This document shows positions 17,258 through 26,282 of a stretch of DNA of 64,000 nucleotides, in pieces (position 1 is the first letter of the stretch; the number at the start of each line of letters is the position of its first letter). This stretch comes from JAOUEA01 sp041287635. Lineage in GTDB: Bacteria; Actinomycetota; UBA4738; HRBIN12. Location: contig JBGGNG010000057.1 of assembly GCA_041287635.1 (NCBI GenBank), positions 1 through 64,000 on the forward strand. Reading direction: 5' to 3'. Under the pieces are notes generated by a model that was given only the letters and a program-made list of their open reading frames with translations, did no database searches and was not told the DNA's origin. The translations under genes and the position numbers were made by a program.

Positions 17258-18303
17258 GGGCGCGTGGGCGCCCAACGGCGGTCGCCGCGCCGGGCCCGCA
17301 CGCCCTCGGGGTCGACCTCGAACGACGCGAACTGTCCGCCCATCGCCTCGAGCGCCGCTCGCACCGAGGCGCGCGCCTCGGGCGGCGAGGCGATCAGCAG
17401 ATAGCCACCCCCGCCGGCGCCACAGATCTTCCCCCCGGTCGCCCCGGCTGCCGACGCGGCGTCGAGCATCGCCTCGATCGGCGTCTCCTCGGCGATGTGG
17501 GGATTCATGCGCTTCTTCGCCTCGAATGCCTCGCGGAGCATGACGCCCAGGCGCTCCATGTCGCCCACCTCGATCGCGTCCCGCATCGCGTAGGCCATCT
17601 CGCGGAGCTGCTTCATGCCGAGCAGCGTGTCCTCGCGGCCCGCCTCGAACATCTGGATCTGTCGGTCGATCAGCCCGACGTTGCGGCGGACCTTCCCCGT
17701 GTAGCACAGCAGCAGGTGCTTTCGGAGCTCCTCGAGGGCGTCCGGGCCGGCATCGACCGGGGTCACCCGCGTCCCGTCGCGACCGAACTCGATCAGGTTG
17801 AATCCCCCGAACGCCGCTGCGTACTGGTCCTGCCAGCCGCCCGAGATGCCGAGGTCGTCGCGTTCGATCGCGTAGGAGAGCTGCGCGACCTCGTCGCAGT
17901 CGAGCACCCGTTCGTCGAGGCAGGCGATCGCCGCGACCACCGCCGTGACGAGGGCCGACGAGCCGCCCAGCCCGCTCCCGGGCGGCGCCTCCGACTCGAT
18001 GTCGACGTCGAGACCGACGTCGATGCCCATGCGGTCGATGGCAGCCTTGGCGAGGTCGAGGACGCCGTCGTAGTGGGGACCCTCGTCGAGCCGGTACTGC
18101 ACGAGCTCGCCGAGGTCGAGTGAGCGCACGCGGACCTTGCGATCGACGCGGGGCGCCACCGTGACGCGGACGAAGTGATCGATCGTGGCGGAGAGGACGG
18201 CTCCGCCGTGATCCAGGTACCAGTGCGGGAAGTCGGTGCCGCCCCCCACGAAACTGACGCGGAGAGGGGCGAGCGCGTAGACCGGGGTCGTGTCGATGGA
18301 CAT
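17254..18303 (-). CDS. hddA: D-glycero-alpha-D-manno-heptose 7-phosphate kinase-like GHMP kinase (HddA)
   Basis: A 349-residue GHMP kinase, first gene of the heptose operon, phosphorylating C1 of heptose 7-phosphate. Motifs: substrate region APLRVSFVGGGTDFPHWY, ATP loop EAPPGSGLGGSSALVTA near residue 105, and the C-terminal GGKICGAGGGGYLLIA. The family includes HddA and related fucose/mannose-type sugar kinases; the linked gmhA and gmhB support HddA. The nucleotidyltransferase (HddC) that would complete GDP-heptose synthesis is not in the window. Confidence 0.85.
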   Translation of the reverse strand: MSIDTTPVYALAPLRVSFVGGGTDFPHWYLDHGGAVLSATIDHFVRVTVAPRVDRKVRVRSLDLGELVQYRLDEGPHYDGVLDLAKAAIDRMGIDVGLDVDIESEAPPGSGLGGSSALVTAVVAAIACLDERVLDCDEVAQLSYAIERDDLGISGGWQDQYAAAFGGFNLIEFGRDGTRVTPVDAGPDALEELRKHLLLCYTGKVRRNVGLIDRQIQMFEAGREDTLLGMKQLREMAYAMRDAIEVGDMERLGVMLREAFEAKKRMNPHIAEETPIEAMLDAASAAGATGGKICGAGGGGYLLIASPPEARASVRAALEAMGGQFASFEVDPEGVRARRGDRRWAPTRP

Positions 18304-18347
18304 GGCAGCGCCCTCAGTCTAGGGGTACGCGTGATGGGGGAGTGGTC

Positions 18348-18689
18348 TCAGGCGACCCTGCGCTGCAGCCGCCGGCGCTGCTGCTCGGTGAGCCCGCCCC
18401 AGACCCCGTAGCGCTCACCGTTCTTCAGCGCCCAGGCGAGGCACTCTTCCTTGATCCGGCACGAGTTGCAGAACGTGAGGGCGGGACCGGCCTCCTCCTC
18501 GGAGATCGGGAAGAAGATGTCGGGGTCCACGCCGAAGCACGCGGCGCGTTCTTGCCAGAAGTCGGGGGGAGCGGGGTTCGGCGGCAGGATGCTGACGTCG
18601 ACGTTCGGGAACCGCTCGATCCTCACTACCGATCCCTCCCCCTCGGAGCGTCCCGCGGGCGAGGCATCGAACCGCGGAACACGATTCAT
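18348..18689 (-). CDS. WhiB-family [4Fe-4S] transcription regulator
   Basis: A protein of about 113 residues from ATG 18689; a GTG nearer the domain would give about 90. The four cluster cysteines are RAACFG, then CNSCRIKEEC (CxxC-x5-C). The family tryptophan-glycine turn follows as ERYGVWGGLTEQQRRRLQRR, with a basic tail. WhiB proteins bind a redox-sensitive cluster and act with sigma factor RNA polymerase. The family is essentially restricted to actinobacteria and their phages, so this is the best taxonomic marker in the window. Which WhiB type cannot be said. Confidence 0.92.
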   Translation of the reverse strand: MNRVPRFDASPAGRSEGEGSVVRIERFPNVDVSILPPNPAPPDFWQERAACFGVDPDIFFPISEEEAGPALTFCNSCRIKEECLAWALKNGERYGVWGGLTEQQRRRLQRRVA

Positions 18690-18775
18690 AGCAGAGGGGC
18701 AGCCGCGAGCGGAAGGGGTCGGAAGCAGGCATCCTGGGATACGACACCCGAGGGACGCGAAATGACCCGAACGGG

Positions 18776-19636
18776 CTAGTCCAACGAGGGGACAGGGAGC
18801 AGTGCGAGTCCGTCCGAGGAGCGTAGGAGCTGCTCCCGCGCAGCCCACCGAACCGATGCGATCACTACCGTGCCCCCGTCCTCGCGCACCGCGGCACTGC
18901 TCACGGAGCCCGCCTCGTCGCCGGCGGTCGTCGTGAGGATCGCTCCGGCGTCGACCTGCCCGTCTCCCTGCAGGTGGCGCAGCACCCGTGGTGGATGCCC
19001 GAGGTTACGGACGCGAGCCACCGATTCCTGGCCGAGGAAACACCCCTTCGTCGTGTCGATCAGCGCCTCCAGGCCCGCCTCGGCGGGGATCGCCGTACGA
19101 TCGAAGTCCGCGCCCATGCGGGGTCGTCCGGCGCGGATGCGCCTCACCTCGACGGCGTCGTGGCTCACGAACCTCCGCCCGGCCGGAGCCACTGGCTCCA
19201 GAGTGGTACTCAGCAGGTCGTGCCCCTCGCCGAGCACCGACGGCCGGGATCCGTCCGGCTCCTCGGACACCCCCGGCAGGGCGATCAAGGATCGTCGACC
19301 CGTCAGATCGTCGAGCTCGACGTCGGACGAGAGCACGTAGGTCGCCAGGGCCGATCCGACGTGATCGGTCTGGTCCGGATCCTGGAGCAACCAGAAGCCG
19401 TCGTCGTCGCCGATGATGTGGATGTCGGCCCGGATGTGACCGGTGGCGTCGAGCAGCAGGGATCGGCGCGCCTCGCCCGAGCGCAGCGATGCCACGTCGG
19501 TCGTGACGAGGTCGTGGAGCCACCGACGCGCATCGTTGCCCCGGACGCGAACGATGCGGTACGCGGACAGGTCGACCGCCGCCCGCCCTTCGCTCAGGGC
19601 CGCGAGCTCGACGTCGGGGGCGGTGAGGGGTGGCAT
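18776..19636 (-). CDS. ygfZ: YgfZ-type folate-binding protein (Fe-S cluster repair/assembly)
   Basis: A 286-residue protein related to the glycine-cleavage T-protein. The signature KGCFLGQESVARVRNLGHPPRVL is the YgfZ motif (K-G-C-[FY]-x-G-Q-E). It also has the N-terminal GcvT-like fold (VRGNDARRWLHDLVTTDVASL and DATGHIRADIHI). YgfZ uses folate to support Fe-S enzymes such as MiaB-type proteins. It is divergent from the glycosyltransferase with only 23 bp between starts. Confidence 0.88.
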   Translation of the reverse strand: MPPLTAPDVELAALSEGRAAVDLSAYRIVRVRGNDARRWLHDLVTTDVASLRSGEARRSLLLDATGHIRADIHIIGDDDGFWLLQDPDQTDHVGSALATYVLSSDVELDDLTGRRSLIALPGVSEEPDGSRPSVLGEGHDLLSTTLEPVAPAGRRFVSHDAVEVRRIRAGRPRMGADFDRTAIPAEAGLEALIDTTKGCFLGQESVARVRNLGHPPRVLRHLQGDGQVDAGAILTTTAGDEAGSVSSAAVREDGGTVVIASVRWAAREQLLRSSDGLALLPVPSLD

Positions 19637-19659
19637 CGCTCTGGCAGGATATCGGCGCC

Positions 19660-20793
19660 GTGGACGTTCCCCGCACCTTGCTCGTCACGAACGACTACCC
19701 GCCTCGCGTGGGGGGGATCCAGCGCACCCTCGAGGCGCTCGTCGACGAGCTGCCCGAGGACCGGATCGCGGTGTTCTGTCCGGGCGACGAGGATTCTTCG
19801 ACGTTCGACGCCGCACGGCCGTACCGCGTGCTGCGCCAACCCGAGTCGTTCCTCTGGCCCGTCCCCGACGTCGGGCGTCGGCTCGAGGCGGCCGTGCGCG
19901 AAGTCGGGGCCGAGGTCGTGGTGTTCGGCGCCACCTACCCCCTGGCGATGCTCGGGCCGCGCCTGGCGCGGGCCGGGGTGCCCTACCTCGCCGCGGCTCA
20001 TGGGTTCGAGTACTGGCTCTCGATCGCGCCGGGCACCCATGCTGCGATGCGGTACGCGACGTCGCGGGCGACGAGGGTGCCGGTGATGTGCAGCTCCTTC
20101 ATCGCCCGGACCGTGCGCACCGCCGTGCCCCGGCGCGTGCCGGTCTCGGTGCTGTATCCGGGTGCCGACGTCGAGGCCTTCCGGCCCGATCTCCCCGTCG
20201 GCGATCTCCGCGAGCGCCATGACCTCGGCGATCGCCCGGTGGTCGTCTGCGTGAGCCGGCTCGTCGCCCGCAAGGGGCAAGACGTGCTGATCCGGGCCAT
20301 GGCCGATATCCGTCGTCGAGCCCCCGGCGCCGTGCTGGTGATCGTGGGGGGTGGACCGTACGAGGCTCGCCTGCGGGCGCTCGCGGTCGACGCTCCTGAA
20401 GGTTCCGTGGTCTTCACCGGCCAGGTGTCCGAGGACGATCTCCCTCGGTACTACGCGCTCGGCGACCTGTTCGCGATGCCCTGCCGCACGCGCCTGGCCG
20501 GTATGGAGGTCGAAGGGTGGGGCAACGTGTTCATCGAGGCCGCCGCGTGCGGGAAGCCTGTGGTCGCCGGGGACTCCGGCGGGGCCCGGGAGGCGCTCGT
20601 GGACGGCGAGACCGGCATCCTCGTCGAGGGCACCGACGTTCACCGGGTCGCAGAGGCGGTCGGGACCCTGTTGGCTGCCCCCGAGCGCGCCAAGACGATG
20701 GGAGCGGCGGGGCGCGAGCGAGTGCTCCGCGACCACACCTGGCCCGCGATCGCGCGGACGCTCGTGTTCTGGTTGCAGGAAGCCGCGGGCTAG
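19660..20793 (+). CDS. GT4 glycosyltransferase, PimB-like alpha-mannosyltransferase
   Basis: 377 residues from GTG 19660. The N-terminal RTLLVTNDYPPRVGGIQRTLEALVDEL resembles actinobacterial phosphatidylinositol mannoside mannosyltransferases. The GT-B C-terminal half has VVVCVSRLVARKGQDVLIRA and the donor-binding EGWGNVFIEAAACGKPVVAGDSGGAREALVDG. It probably adds mannose from GDP-mannose to a lipid acceptor at the cytoplasmic membrane face. Exact acceptor uncertain. An in-frame GTG at 19630 lies inside ygfZ, so 19660 is preferred. Confidence 0.85.
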   Translation: MDVPRTLLVTNDYPPRVGGIQRTLEALVDELPEDRIAVFCPGDEDSSTFDAARPYRVLRQPESFLWPVPDVGRRLEAAVREVGAEVVVFGATYPLAMLGPRLARAGVPYLAAAHGFEYWLSIAPGTHAAMRYATSRATRVPVMCSSFIARTVRTAVPRRVPVSVLYPGADVEAFRPDLPVGDLRERHDLGDRPVVVCVSRLVARKGQDVLIRAMADIRRRAPGAVLVIVGGGPYEARLRALAVDAPEGSVVFTGQVSEDDLPRYYALGDLFAMPCRTRLAGMEVEGWGNVFIEAAACGKPVVAGDSGGAREALVDGETGILVEGTDVHRVAEAVGTLLAAPERAKTMGAAGRERVLRDHTWPAIARTLVFWLQEAAG

Positions 20794-20841
20794 GAGCGTC
20801 GCTTCGTTCGTTCGGGCCAAGTCCGGGGGTACCCTGGCCTC

Positions 20842-21525
20842 GTGCAGACCGGATCCTCCGCCTCGGAACAACGATGCCCCGACTGCGGGGCGCTCGCGAG
20901 CCCGGACGCCGAATGGTGCGGGCAGTGCTTCCGCTCGCTCGTCGAGCCGGAACCCGAGCCCGAGCGGCGGCCCACCCAACCGGATCCGTCACTCGCCGCC
21001 GCCGGCATCGCGACCGCGGAGGCGGCGGCGCCGTCCGGGGAGCTCCCTCGGCGGGCGCCGACCTGGCCGTGCCCGGCTTGCGGCAACGAGAACGCGCTCG
21101 AGCTCGACGCCTGCGCGATCTGCGGCACGACGTTCGCCTCGCTGATGCGCCGCGACGAGGCGCCGACCACGGTCGACCCCAAGGATGCGGTCCGGGCCTC
21201 GCTCCTTTTCCCAGGGCTCGGGCATCGCATGGTCGGGAGGGGACTCGACGGGCTGGCTCGCGGGGTGATCTTCACCGTGCTCGCCGCGATGACCCTGACG
21301 GTGCTTGTGTCGGGAGTACGGTCGGCGGGCGCGCTCGCGATGTTCCTGGTGTTCTTCGGTGCGACCCTGCTCGTCTACGCCGGATCGGCTTGGGAAGCCC
21401 ACCGGCTCGCAGAAGGTGGGCAACCCGTCGTCTCATCCCGCGCCCTCATGTGGGTCGTGGTGGTGGTGATCATGACATCGGTGGCGCTGTTGGCCGTCAG
21501 CGTCGTGACGAACGCGAGAGGCTAG
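20842..21525 (+). CDS. Double zinc-ribbon membrane protein of unknown function
   Basis: 227 residues from GTG 20842. Two zinc-ribbon halves are visible: CPDCGALASPDAEWCGQC near residue 11 and CPACGNENALELDACAIC near residue 75. A cytoplasmic linker (GLGHRMVGRGLDGLARG) and three hydrophobic segments follow (IFTVLAAMTLTVLVSG, ALAMFLVFFGATLLVYAG, WVVVVVIMTSVALLAVSVV). No catalytic motif is seen. It lies 48 bp after the glycosyltransferase and 12 bp before an SRPBCC gene, possibly co-transcribed with both. Confidence 0.7.
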   Translation: MQTGSSASEQRCPDCGALASPDAEWCGQCFRSLVEPEPEPERRPTQPDPSLAAAGIATAEAAAPSGELPRRAPTWPCPACGNENALELDACAICGTTFASLMRRDEAPTTVDPKDAVRASLLFPGLGHRMVGRGLDGLARGVIFTVLAAMTLTVLVSGVRSAGALAMFLVFFGATLLVYAGSAWEAHRLAEGGQPVVSSRALMWVVVVVIMTSVALLAVSVVTNARG

Positions 21526-21537
21526 GATTCCGCGCCG

Positions 21538-21978
21538 ATGGAACACGCTGAAGGATCGATCGTGATCGACGCCCCTCTCGAAGACGTGATGGAGGTGATC
21601 GAGGATTACGAGGCCTATCCCGAATGGGCCGACGTCCGTTCCGTCGAGGTGCGCCGGCGCGGCGAGGGCGGACGCGCCACCGAGGTCGCGTTCGAGGTCG
21701 ACGTCCCTGTGCTCGGGAAGGCTTCGTACACCCTCGCCTATCGCTACGCCCCTGGGGACACGGGGCTCTCGTGGACCACGTCGGAGGCGCGAGGCGCGAT
21801 CCGCGACATCAGGGGTGAGTACCTGCTGAACGAGCTCTCCGAGAGCGAGACGAAGGTCACCTACCGCCTCGGGGTGGAGCTCGGGGTGCTCGTGCCGGGG
21901 TTCCTGCGGAGCGAGGGCGCCAAGCGCGTGATCGAGAACGCGCTCGAGAAGCTCAAGCGGCGCGTCGAGATGGGCTGA
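21538..21978 (+). CDS. SRPBCC-superfamily (START/COQ10-like) lipid-binding protein
   Basis: A 146-residue START-like fold protein. The N-terminal pattern EGSIVIDAPLEDVMEVIEDYEAYPEWADVRSVEV is the usual polyketide-cyclase/COQ10 opening. The alternating strands end in a long C-terminal helix (VIENALEKLKRRVEMG). Members bind hydrophobic ligands; no ligand can be assigned. It begins 12 bp after the zinc-ribbon membrane gene and is followed 44 bp later by the ArsA-type ATPase, a pairing seen in other actinobacteria. Confidence 0.78.
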   Translation: MEHAEGSIVIDAPLEDVMEVIEDYEAYPEWADVRSVEVRRRGEGGRATEVAFEVDVPVLGKASYTLAYRYAPGDTGLSWTTSEARGAIRDIRGEYLLNELSESETKVTYRLGVELGVLVPGFLRSEGAKRVIENALEKLKRRVEMG

Positions 21979-22022
21979 GCCGCCCGAGCCGGCCGAACCG
22001 TCTCACCGTCTAAGCTGGCCAC

Positions 22023-23222
22023 ATGCGCGTCGTGTTGTTCACGGGCAAGGGCGGGGTCGGCAAGACGACCGTGGCCGCTGCGACCGCCGTGCGTGCCGCC
22101 CGGGGCGGGTCCCGCACCCTGGTGATGTCGACCGACCCGGCCCACTCGCTCGCAGACTCGTTCGAGGTCGAGATCGAGTCCTCCCCTAGCGAGATCACGC
22201 CGAACCTCTGGGCCGTGCAGATCGACGCGCAGGAGCGCCTCGAGGACAACTGGCGGGAGATCCAGGACTACTTCATCCAGCTGATGAACTGGGCGGGCAC
22301 GGAGACGATCCAGGCCGAGGAGCTCACGGTGATCCCGGGGCTCGACGAGATCTTCGCACTGATCGACGTGAAGACCCACGTCGAGAGCGGCAACTACGAC
22401 ATGCTGGTGGTCGATTGCGCCCCGACCGCGGAGACCCTGAGGCTGCTCTCGCTGCCCGAGATCATGAACTGGTACATCGAGCGGATCTTCCCGGTCGAAC
22501 GCCGCATCGTGAAGACGGTGCGCCCGATGCTCTCCAAGATGACCTCGCTGCCGATCGCGGGCGACCAGGTGTTCGCGGCGGTGGAGCGTCTGCACCGCAA
22601 CCTCGACGCCGTGAAGCAGATCCTCACCGACGAGCACACGTCGTCGGTGCGCCTGGTGGTGAACCCCGAGAAGATGGTGATCTCGGAGGCGCGTCGCACC
22701 TATACCTACCTCGGCCTGTTCGGCTACCGCGTCGACGCCGTGGTGGTGAACCGCATCATCCCCGACGAGGTCAATGACCCCTACTTCGGCAAGTGGAAGG
22801 ACATCCAGGCGGAGCACCTCGCCACGGTGCACGAGTCGTTCGAGCCGGTCCCGATCCTCGAGGCGCGCCTCTTCGACCGCGAGATGGTGGGGATCCCCCT
22901 CCTCGGCGAGATGGGCGTCGAGGTCTACGGCGAACGCGACGTGACCGCGGTGCTGTACCACGACGATCCGATCCGGGTCCGCAAACGTGGGGAGGGCTAC
23001 GTCCTCTCGATGCGGCTGCCGTTCGTCTCCCGCGACGACATGGACATCCACCGGCGGGGGGAGGAGCTCTACGTGCGGGTCGGCTCCTACAAACGGAACC
23101 TGATCCTCCCGCAAACCCTCAAGCGTCTCGTCGTGCGCGAAGCGAACTTCGCAGGCGATCACCTCGAGATCACGTTCGGCCGCCCGCCCTCCGCCGACGA
23201 GGGGCAGCCGGCGACCACGTGA
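22023..23222 (+). CDS. ArsA/GET3-type ATPase with C-terminal HSP20-like domain
   Basis: A 399-residue ATPase with the deviant Walker A KGGVGKTTVAAATA (residues 8-21), switch I MSTDPAHSLADSFEVE, VVDCAPTAETLRLLSLPE (switch II region) and LVVNPEKMVISEARRTYTYL. The last 80 residues (DPIRVRKRGEGYVLSMRLPF through the LPQTLKR and LEITFGRPP strands) match the alpha-crystallin-like domain appended to bacterial ArsA homologues. Without an arsB pump nearby, a role in arsenite export is unlikely; membrane-protein or chaperone functions are possible. Its end overlaps the ROK gene by 4 bp. Confidence 0.88.
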   Translation: MRVVLFTGKGGVGKTTVAAATAVRAARGGSRTLVMSTDPAHSLADSFEVEIESSPSEITPNLWAVQIDAQERLEDNWREIQDYFIQLMNWAGTETIQAEELTVIPGLDEIFALIDVKTHVESGNYDMLVVDCAPTAETLRLLSLPEIMNWYIERIFPVERRIVKTVRPMLSKMTSLPIAGDQVFAAVERLHRNLDAVKQILTDEHTSSVRLVVNPEKMVISEARRTYTYLGLFGYRVDAVVVNRIIPDEVNDPYFGKWKDIQAEHLATVHESFEPVPILEARLFDREMVGIPLLGEMGVEVYGERDVTAVLYHDDPIRVRKRGEGYVLSMRLPFVSRDDMDIHRRGEELYVRVGSYKRNLILPQTLKRLVVREANFAGDHLEITFGRPPSADEGQPATT

Positions 23223-24178
23223 GCGAGCGGGGGCCGGCGATCGGCATCGACGTCGGGGGCACGAAGATCGCCGCCCTGTTGGTGGGCCGCGACGGCTCCG
23301 TCTTTGCACGCGAGACCCGGCGCACGCCGGCGGAGGATCAGCAGGCCACCCTGGACGCCATGGTGGGGGCGGCACGGGCGATCGCGACCACCGACGTCGT
23401 AGGGGTCGGGGTGGCCGCCGCCGGCATGGTCGACCTCGGGGGGCTGATGCGCTACGCGCCCAACCTCGCCTGGCGCGACACCCCGCTGGCCCCGTTCGTG
23501 GGAGACGCGCTGGGCCTGCCGGCGCTGGCGGACAACGACGGCAACGCCGCCGCGTGGGGTGAGTTCCGACACGGCGCCGGCCAGGGCTCGCGACAGTTGC
23601 TGATGGTGAGTGTCGGCACCGGCATCGGAGGCGGCCTCGTGCTCGACGGCGCCCTCTATCGGGGTGCCAATGGCTTCGCGGCCGAGATCGGTCACATCGT
23701 GGTCGAGCCCGACGGGCTCCGATGCGGCTGCGGGAACCGTGGCTGCTGGGAGCTCGTGGCGAGCGGATCGGCGATCACGCGTCAGGGCATGAACGCCGCC
23801 GCCAGGCATCCGCACTCACTCCTGCGGGAGCTCTCGGGCGGGATCCCCGAGTCCGTGACCGGGAGCATGGTGACGGAGGCGGCGCGAGCCGGCGATACCG
23901 TCAGCCGAGGCATCTTCGTCGAGGTCGGGCACCGTCTCGGGGTCGGTATCGCGGGTCTCGTGAACGTCCTCGACCCCGACGCGGTCGTCGTCGGCGGCGG
24001 AGCCTCCGAGGCGGGGGAGCTGCTGCTCGCCCCGGCGCGCGACGCGTTCCGGCGAGCGGTCGAGGGACCGGGCGAGCGGCCTGAGGTTCCCATCCTGCAG
24101 GCCGCGCTCGGCAACGATGCCGCAGCGATCGGGGTGGCTGCGCTGGTCTTCGCCCGTCTCGAGGGCGGCGCCGGATGA
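23219..24178 (+). CDS. ROK-family sugar kinase (glucokinase-like)
   Basis: 319 residues from GTG 23219. ATP-binding phosphate-1 motif AIGIDVGGTKIAALLV, catalytic region LADNDGNAAAWGE, phosphate-2 MVSVGTGIGGGLVLDG, and the ROK zinc motif LRCGCGNRGCWELVASG with all cysteines. The adenosine motif is DPDAVVVGGGASEAG. It most likely phosphorylates glucose using ATP, as the main glucokinases of actinobacteria do, but N-acetylmannosamine-type substrates cannot be excluded. It overlaps both neighbours by 4 bp. Confidence 0.88.
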   Translation: MSERGPAIGIDVGGTKIAALLVGRDGSVFARETRRTPAEDQQATLDAMVGAARAIATTDVVGVGVAAAGMVDLGGLMRYAPNLAWRDTPLAPFVGDALGLPALADNDGNAAAWGEFRHGAGQGSRQLLMVSVGTGIGGGLVLDGALYRGANGFAAEIGHIVVEPDGLRCGCGNRGCWELVASGSAITRQGMNAAARHPHSLLRELSGGIPESVTGSMVTEAARAGDTVSRGIFVEVGHRLGVGIAGLVNVLDPDAVVVGGGASEAGELLLAPARDAFRRAVEGPGERPEVPILQAALGNDAAAIGVAALVFARLEGGAG

Positions 24179-25059
24179 GGCTCGGCGTGTCGCTCCCCGT
24201 CTTCACCGCCGACCCGGCCAAGCCGCTCTCGGTCGCGGCCCGCGCCCGCGAGCTCGGGGTCGACGGGGTGTTCGCCCCTGACCACCTGTTCCCCCCTGTC
24301 TTCTATCCGCCGTCCGGGCCGGACCGTCCCGCGCTCGAGGTCTTCTCGCTGCTCGCGGCGGTGGCCGCGAGCAACCCCAGCTTGCACGTCGGCACCCTCG
24401 TCACCCGCGTCACCCTCCGCACGCCCGGCCTGCTCGCGAAGCAGGCAGCCGCGCTCGATGCGATGTCGGACGGGCGGGCCATCCTCGGGATCGGCACCGG
24501 CGATCGTGCCTCGGCCGAGGAGCACGAGCGCTACGGATTCCCGTTCCCTCCCGCGGCCGAGCGGGTGGCCATGTTGGACGAGACGGTCCAGGCGATGCAT
24601 GCGCTGTTCGGCGGACGCGTGTGGCCGGGGGGCGCGCACGTGCCGCCGCTCGCGGGGCCGTTGTTGCCTCCCGGGGAGCCGGCCGTCTGGGTGGGTGGTC
24701 TCTCCGACGAGGTCCTCGCGGTCGCCGCCCGGGTGGCCGACGGGTGGAACGGCTGGGGTCTCGACGCCGAGGCGTTCGCGGCCAGGGCGGGAACCCTCCG
24801 CGAGCTTGCGGGCGGACGGACGGTCGCTCCCACGTGGGCGGGGATCGCGCTCGTGGGGGAGGACGGCGCCGACCTCGATCGGCTGGTCGCCGACCGCACC
24901 GCGCGCGGCCTCTCGCTCGATGGCCTCTGGAGCGGCACGGTCGAGGACTGGCGCCGGTTCGCCGACGAGCTGCGAACGGCTGGCGCCACCTGGTGCGTGG
25001 TGTTGCCCGCCGGTCCCGCCGACCGTCTCGACGTGATCGCCCACGCGACGCTGCGATGA
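24175..25059 (+). CDS. Luciferase-like (LLM) F420/flavin-dependent oxidoreductase
   Basis: 294 residues from ATG 24175. It shows the LLM barrel: MRLGVSLPVF, ARELGVDGVFAPDHLF, SLHVGTLVTRVTLRTPGLLAKQAAALDAMSDGRAILGIGTGDRASAEEHERYGFPFPP, and a C-terminal AVWVGGLSDEVLAVAARVADGWNGWG. The GLGTGD-type segment and the following helix are typical of F420-dependent members. Substrate unknown. It lies inside the overlapping run arsA-ROK-LLM-5-formyl-THF cyclo-ligase. Confidence 0.87.
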   Translation: MRLGVSLPVFTADPAKPLSVAARARELGVDGVFAPDHLFPPVFYPPSGPDRPALEVFSLLAAVAASNPSLHVGTLVTRVTLRTPGLLAKQAAALDAMSDGRAILGIGTGDRASAEEHERYGFPFPPAAERVAMLDETVQAMHALFGGRVWPGGAHVPPLAGPLLPPGEPAVWVGGLSDEVLAVAARVADGWNGWGLDAEAFAARAGTLRELAGGRTVAPTWAGIALVGEDGADLDRLVADRTARGLSLDGLWSGTVEDWRRFADELRTAGATWCVVLPAGPADRLDVIAHATLR

Positions 25060-25652
25060 ACAGCGCGGAGCTGAAGCGCGCGAAGCGCGACGTGCGTCGG
25101 CGCGTAGTCGCCGAGCGGGACTCGATGCCCGCGACCGCCCGGGCTGGGGCGAGCCTCGAGATCACTCAACGGTTCCTCGCTCTGCCCGAGGTCGCAGCGG
25201 CCCGCACCGTGCTCGCGTTCTGGTCGTTCGGGTCGGAGCTGTCCACCACACCCCTGATCGAACGACTGCACGGCAGTGGCACACGTGTGGCGCTGCCACG
25301 TATCGTCGACGGCGAGCTCGAGGCGGGGGACTACCGCCCCGGTGACCCGGTGACCGAGACGTCGTTCGGTGCGTTCGAGCCGGTCGCGGGCGCTGCGATC
25401 GATCCGGCCGCGATCGACGTGGTTGCGGTGCCGGCGGTGGCGTTCGATCGTGCGGGCCGGCGGGTCGGGTACGGCGGCGGCTTCTACGATCGCTTCCTGC
25501 CGCAGACCCGAACCGACACCGTGCGGATCGGGCTCGCCTTCGGTGTGCAGCTGATGGCTCCCGGAACGACGTTGCCGGCGGGCCACTTCGACCGACAGGT
25601 CGACCTCGTCGTCACCGAGTCGGAGGTGGTGCGATGCCGCCCCGCGGCGTGA
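25056..25652 (+). CDS. 5-formyltetrahydrofolate cyclo-ligase
   Basis: A 198-residue enzyme converting 5-formyl-THF to 5,10-methenyl-THF with ATP. The N-terminal ELKRAKRDVRRRVVAERDSM, the middle AFWSFGSELSTTPLIE and the family signature DVVAVPAVAFDRAGRRVGYGGGFYDRFL (substrate and ATP site, near residues 125-153) are all present. ATG 25056 overlaps the upstream stop. It is physically near the folate/one-carbon genes at 26.4-33.3 kb. Confidence 0.92.
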   Translation: MNSAELKRAKRDVRRRVVAERDSMPATARAGASLEITQRFLALPEVAAARTVLAFWSFGSELSTTPLIERLHGSGTRVALPRIVDGELEAGDYRPGDPVTETSFGAFEPVAGAAIDPAAIDVVAVPAVAFDRAGRRVGYGGGFYDRFLPQTRTDTVRIGLAFGVQLMAPGTTLPAGHFDRQVDLVVTESEVVRCRPAA

Positions 25653-26272
25653 TGCCGGCAGCGCCGCCCTCTCGCGCACGCGCCGCGTCCTGGCGTCACG
25701 GATCGTTCGCCGCGCTCGACTTCGAGACCACGGGCCTCGATCTGGGGAACGACGTCGTGGTGTCGTTCGGGGTGGTCCCGGTCGACGGCGGGCGGGTCCG
25801 ACTGCGGGACTCCGTGCATCAGCTCGTATCGCCGAGCGTGCCGCCCTCGCCTCGGTCGCAGACGATCCACGAGCTCCGCCCGCAGGACCTCGCAGGGTCG
25901 CCCGAGATCGAGGTGGCCCGTGAGATCCTCGCCGCGGCGCTGGCGGGCCGGTTCCTGCTGGCATGGTTCGCCGACGTCGAGGTGCATTTCCTGGCGGCGA
26001 TCTTCGGGGGATCGCTCCGTCGCTGGCGCCGACGCACGATCGACGTGCGGAACCTGGCGATCGCGGTCGACGGCGCTCCCCGCGCCGTCCGAGGCAAGCC
26101 AGGCTATGCCCTGTCGGCGAGGGCGGCGGCGATTGGCGTCCCCGTGGCCAATCCGCACGAGGCGTTCGACGACGCCCTCGTGACGGCCCAGCTCTTCCTG
26201 GTGCTCGCGTCGACGGTACCGAGCGTGCCCGAGCCCACGGTCCGTCAGCTGCTGCGTCTGGCGGGGGCGTGA
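25634..26272 (+). CDS. DnaQ-like 3'-5' exonuclease
   Basis: 212 residues. The exonuclease motifs are FAALDFETTGLDLGNDVVVSFGVV (DxE, near residue 29), LLAWFADVEVHFLA (second Asp) and NPHEAFDDALVTAQLFLVL (His and final Asp), the DEDDh pattern. The family includes the PolC/epsilon-like proofreading fold and several stand-alone exonucleases, so the role is uncertain. The gene starts inside the cyclo-ligase 3' end (19 bp overlap). Confidence 0.8.
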   Translation: MPPRGVMPAAPPSRARAASWRHGSFAALDFETTGLDLGNDVVVSFGVVPVDGGRVRLRDSVHQLVSPSVPPSPRSQTIHELRPQDLAGSPEIEVAREILAAALAGRFLLAWFADVEVHFLAAIFGGSLRRWRRRTIDVRNLAIAVDGAPRAVRGKPGYALSARAAAIGVPVANPHEAFDDALVTAQLFLVLASTVPSVPEPTVRQLLRLAGA

Positions 26273-26282
26273 TCGGGTCGAC

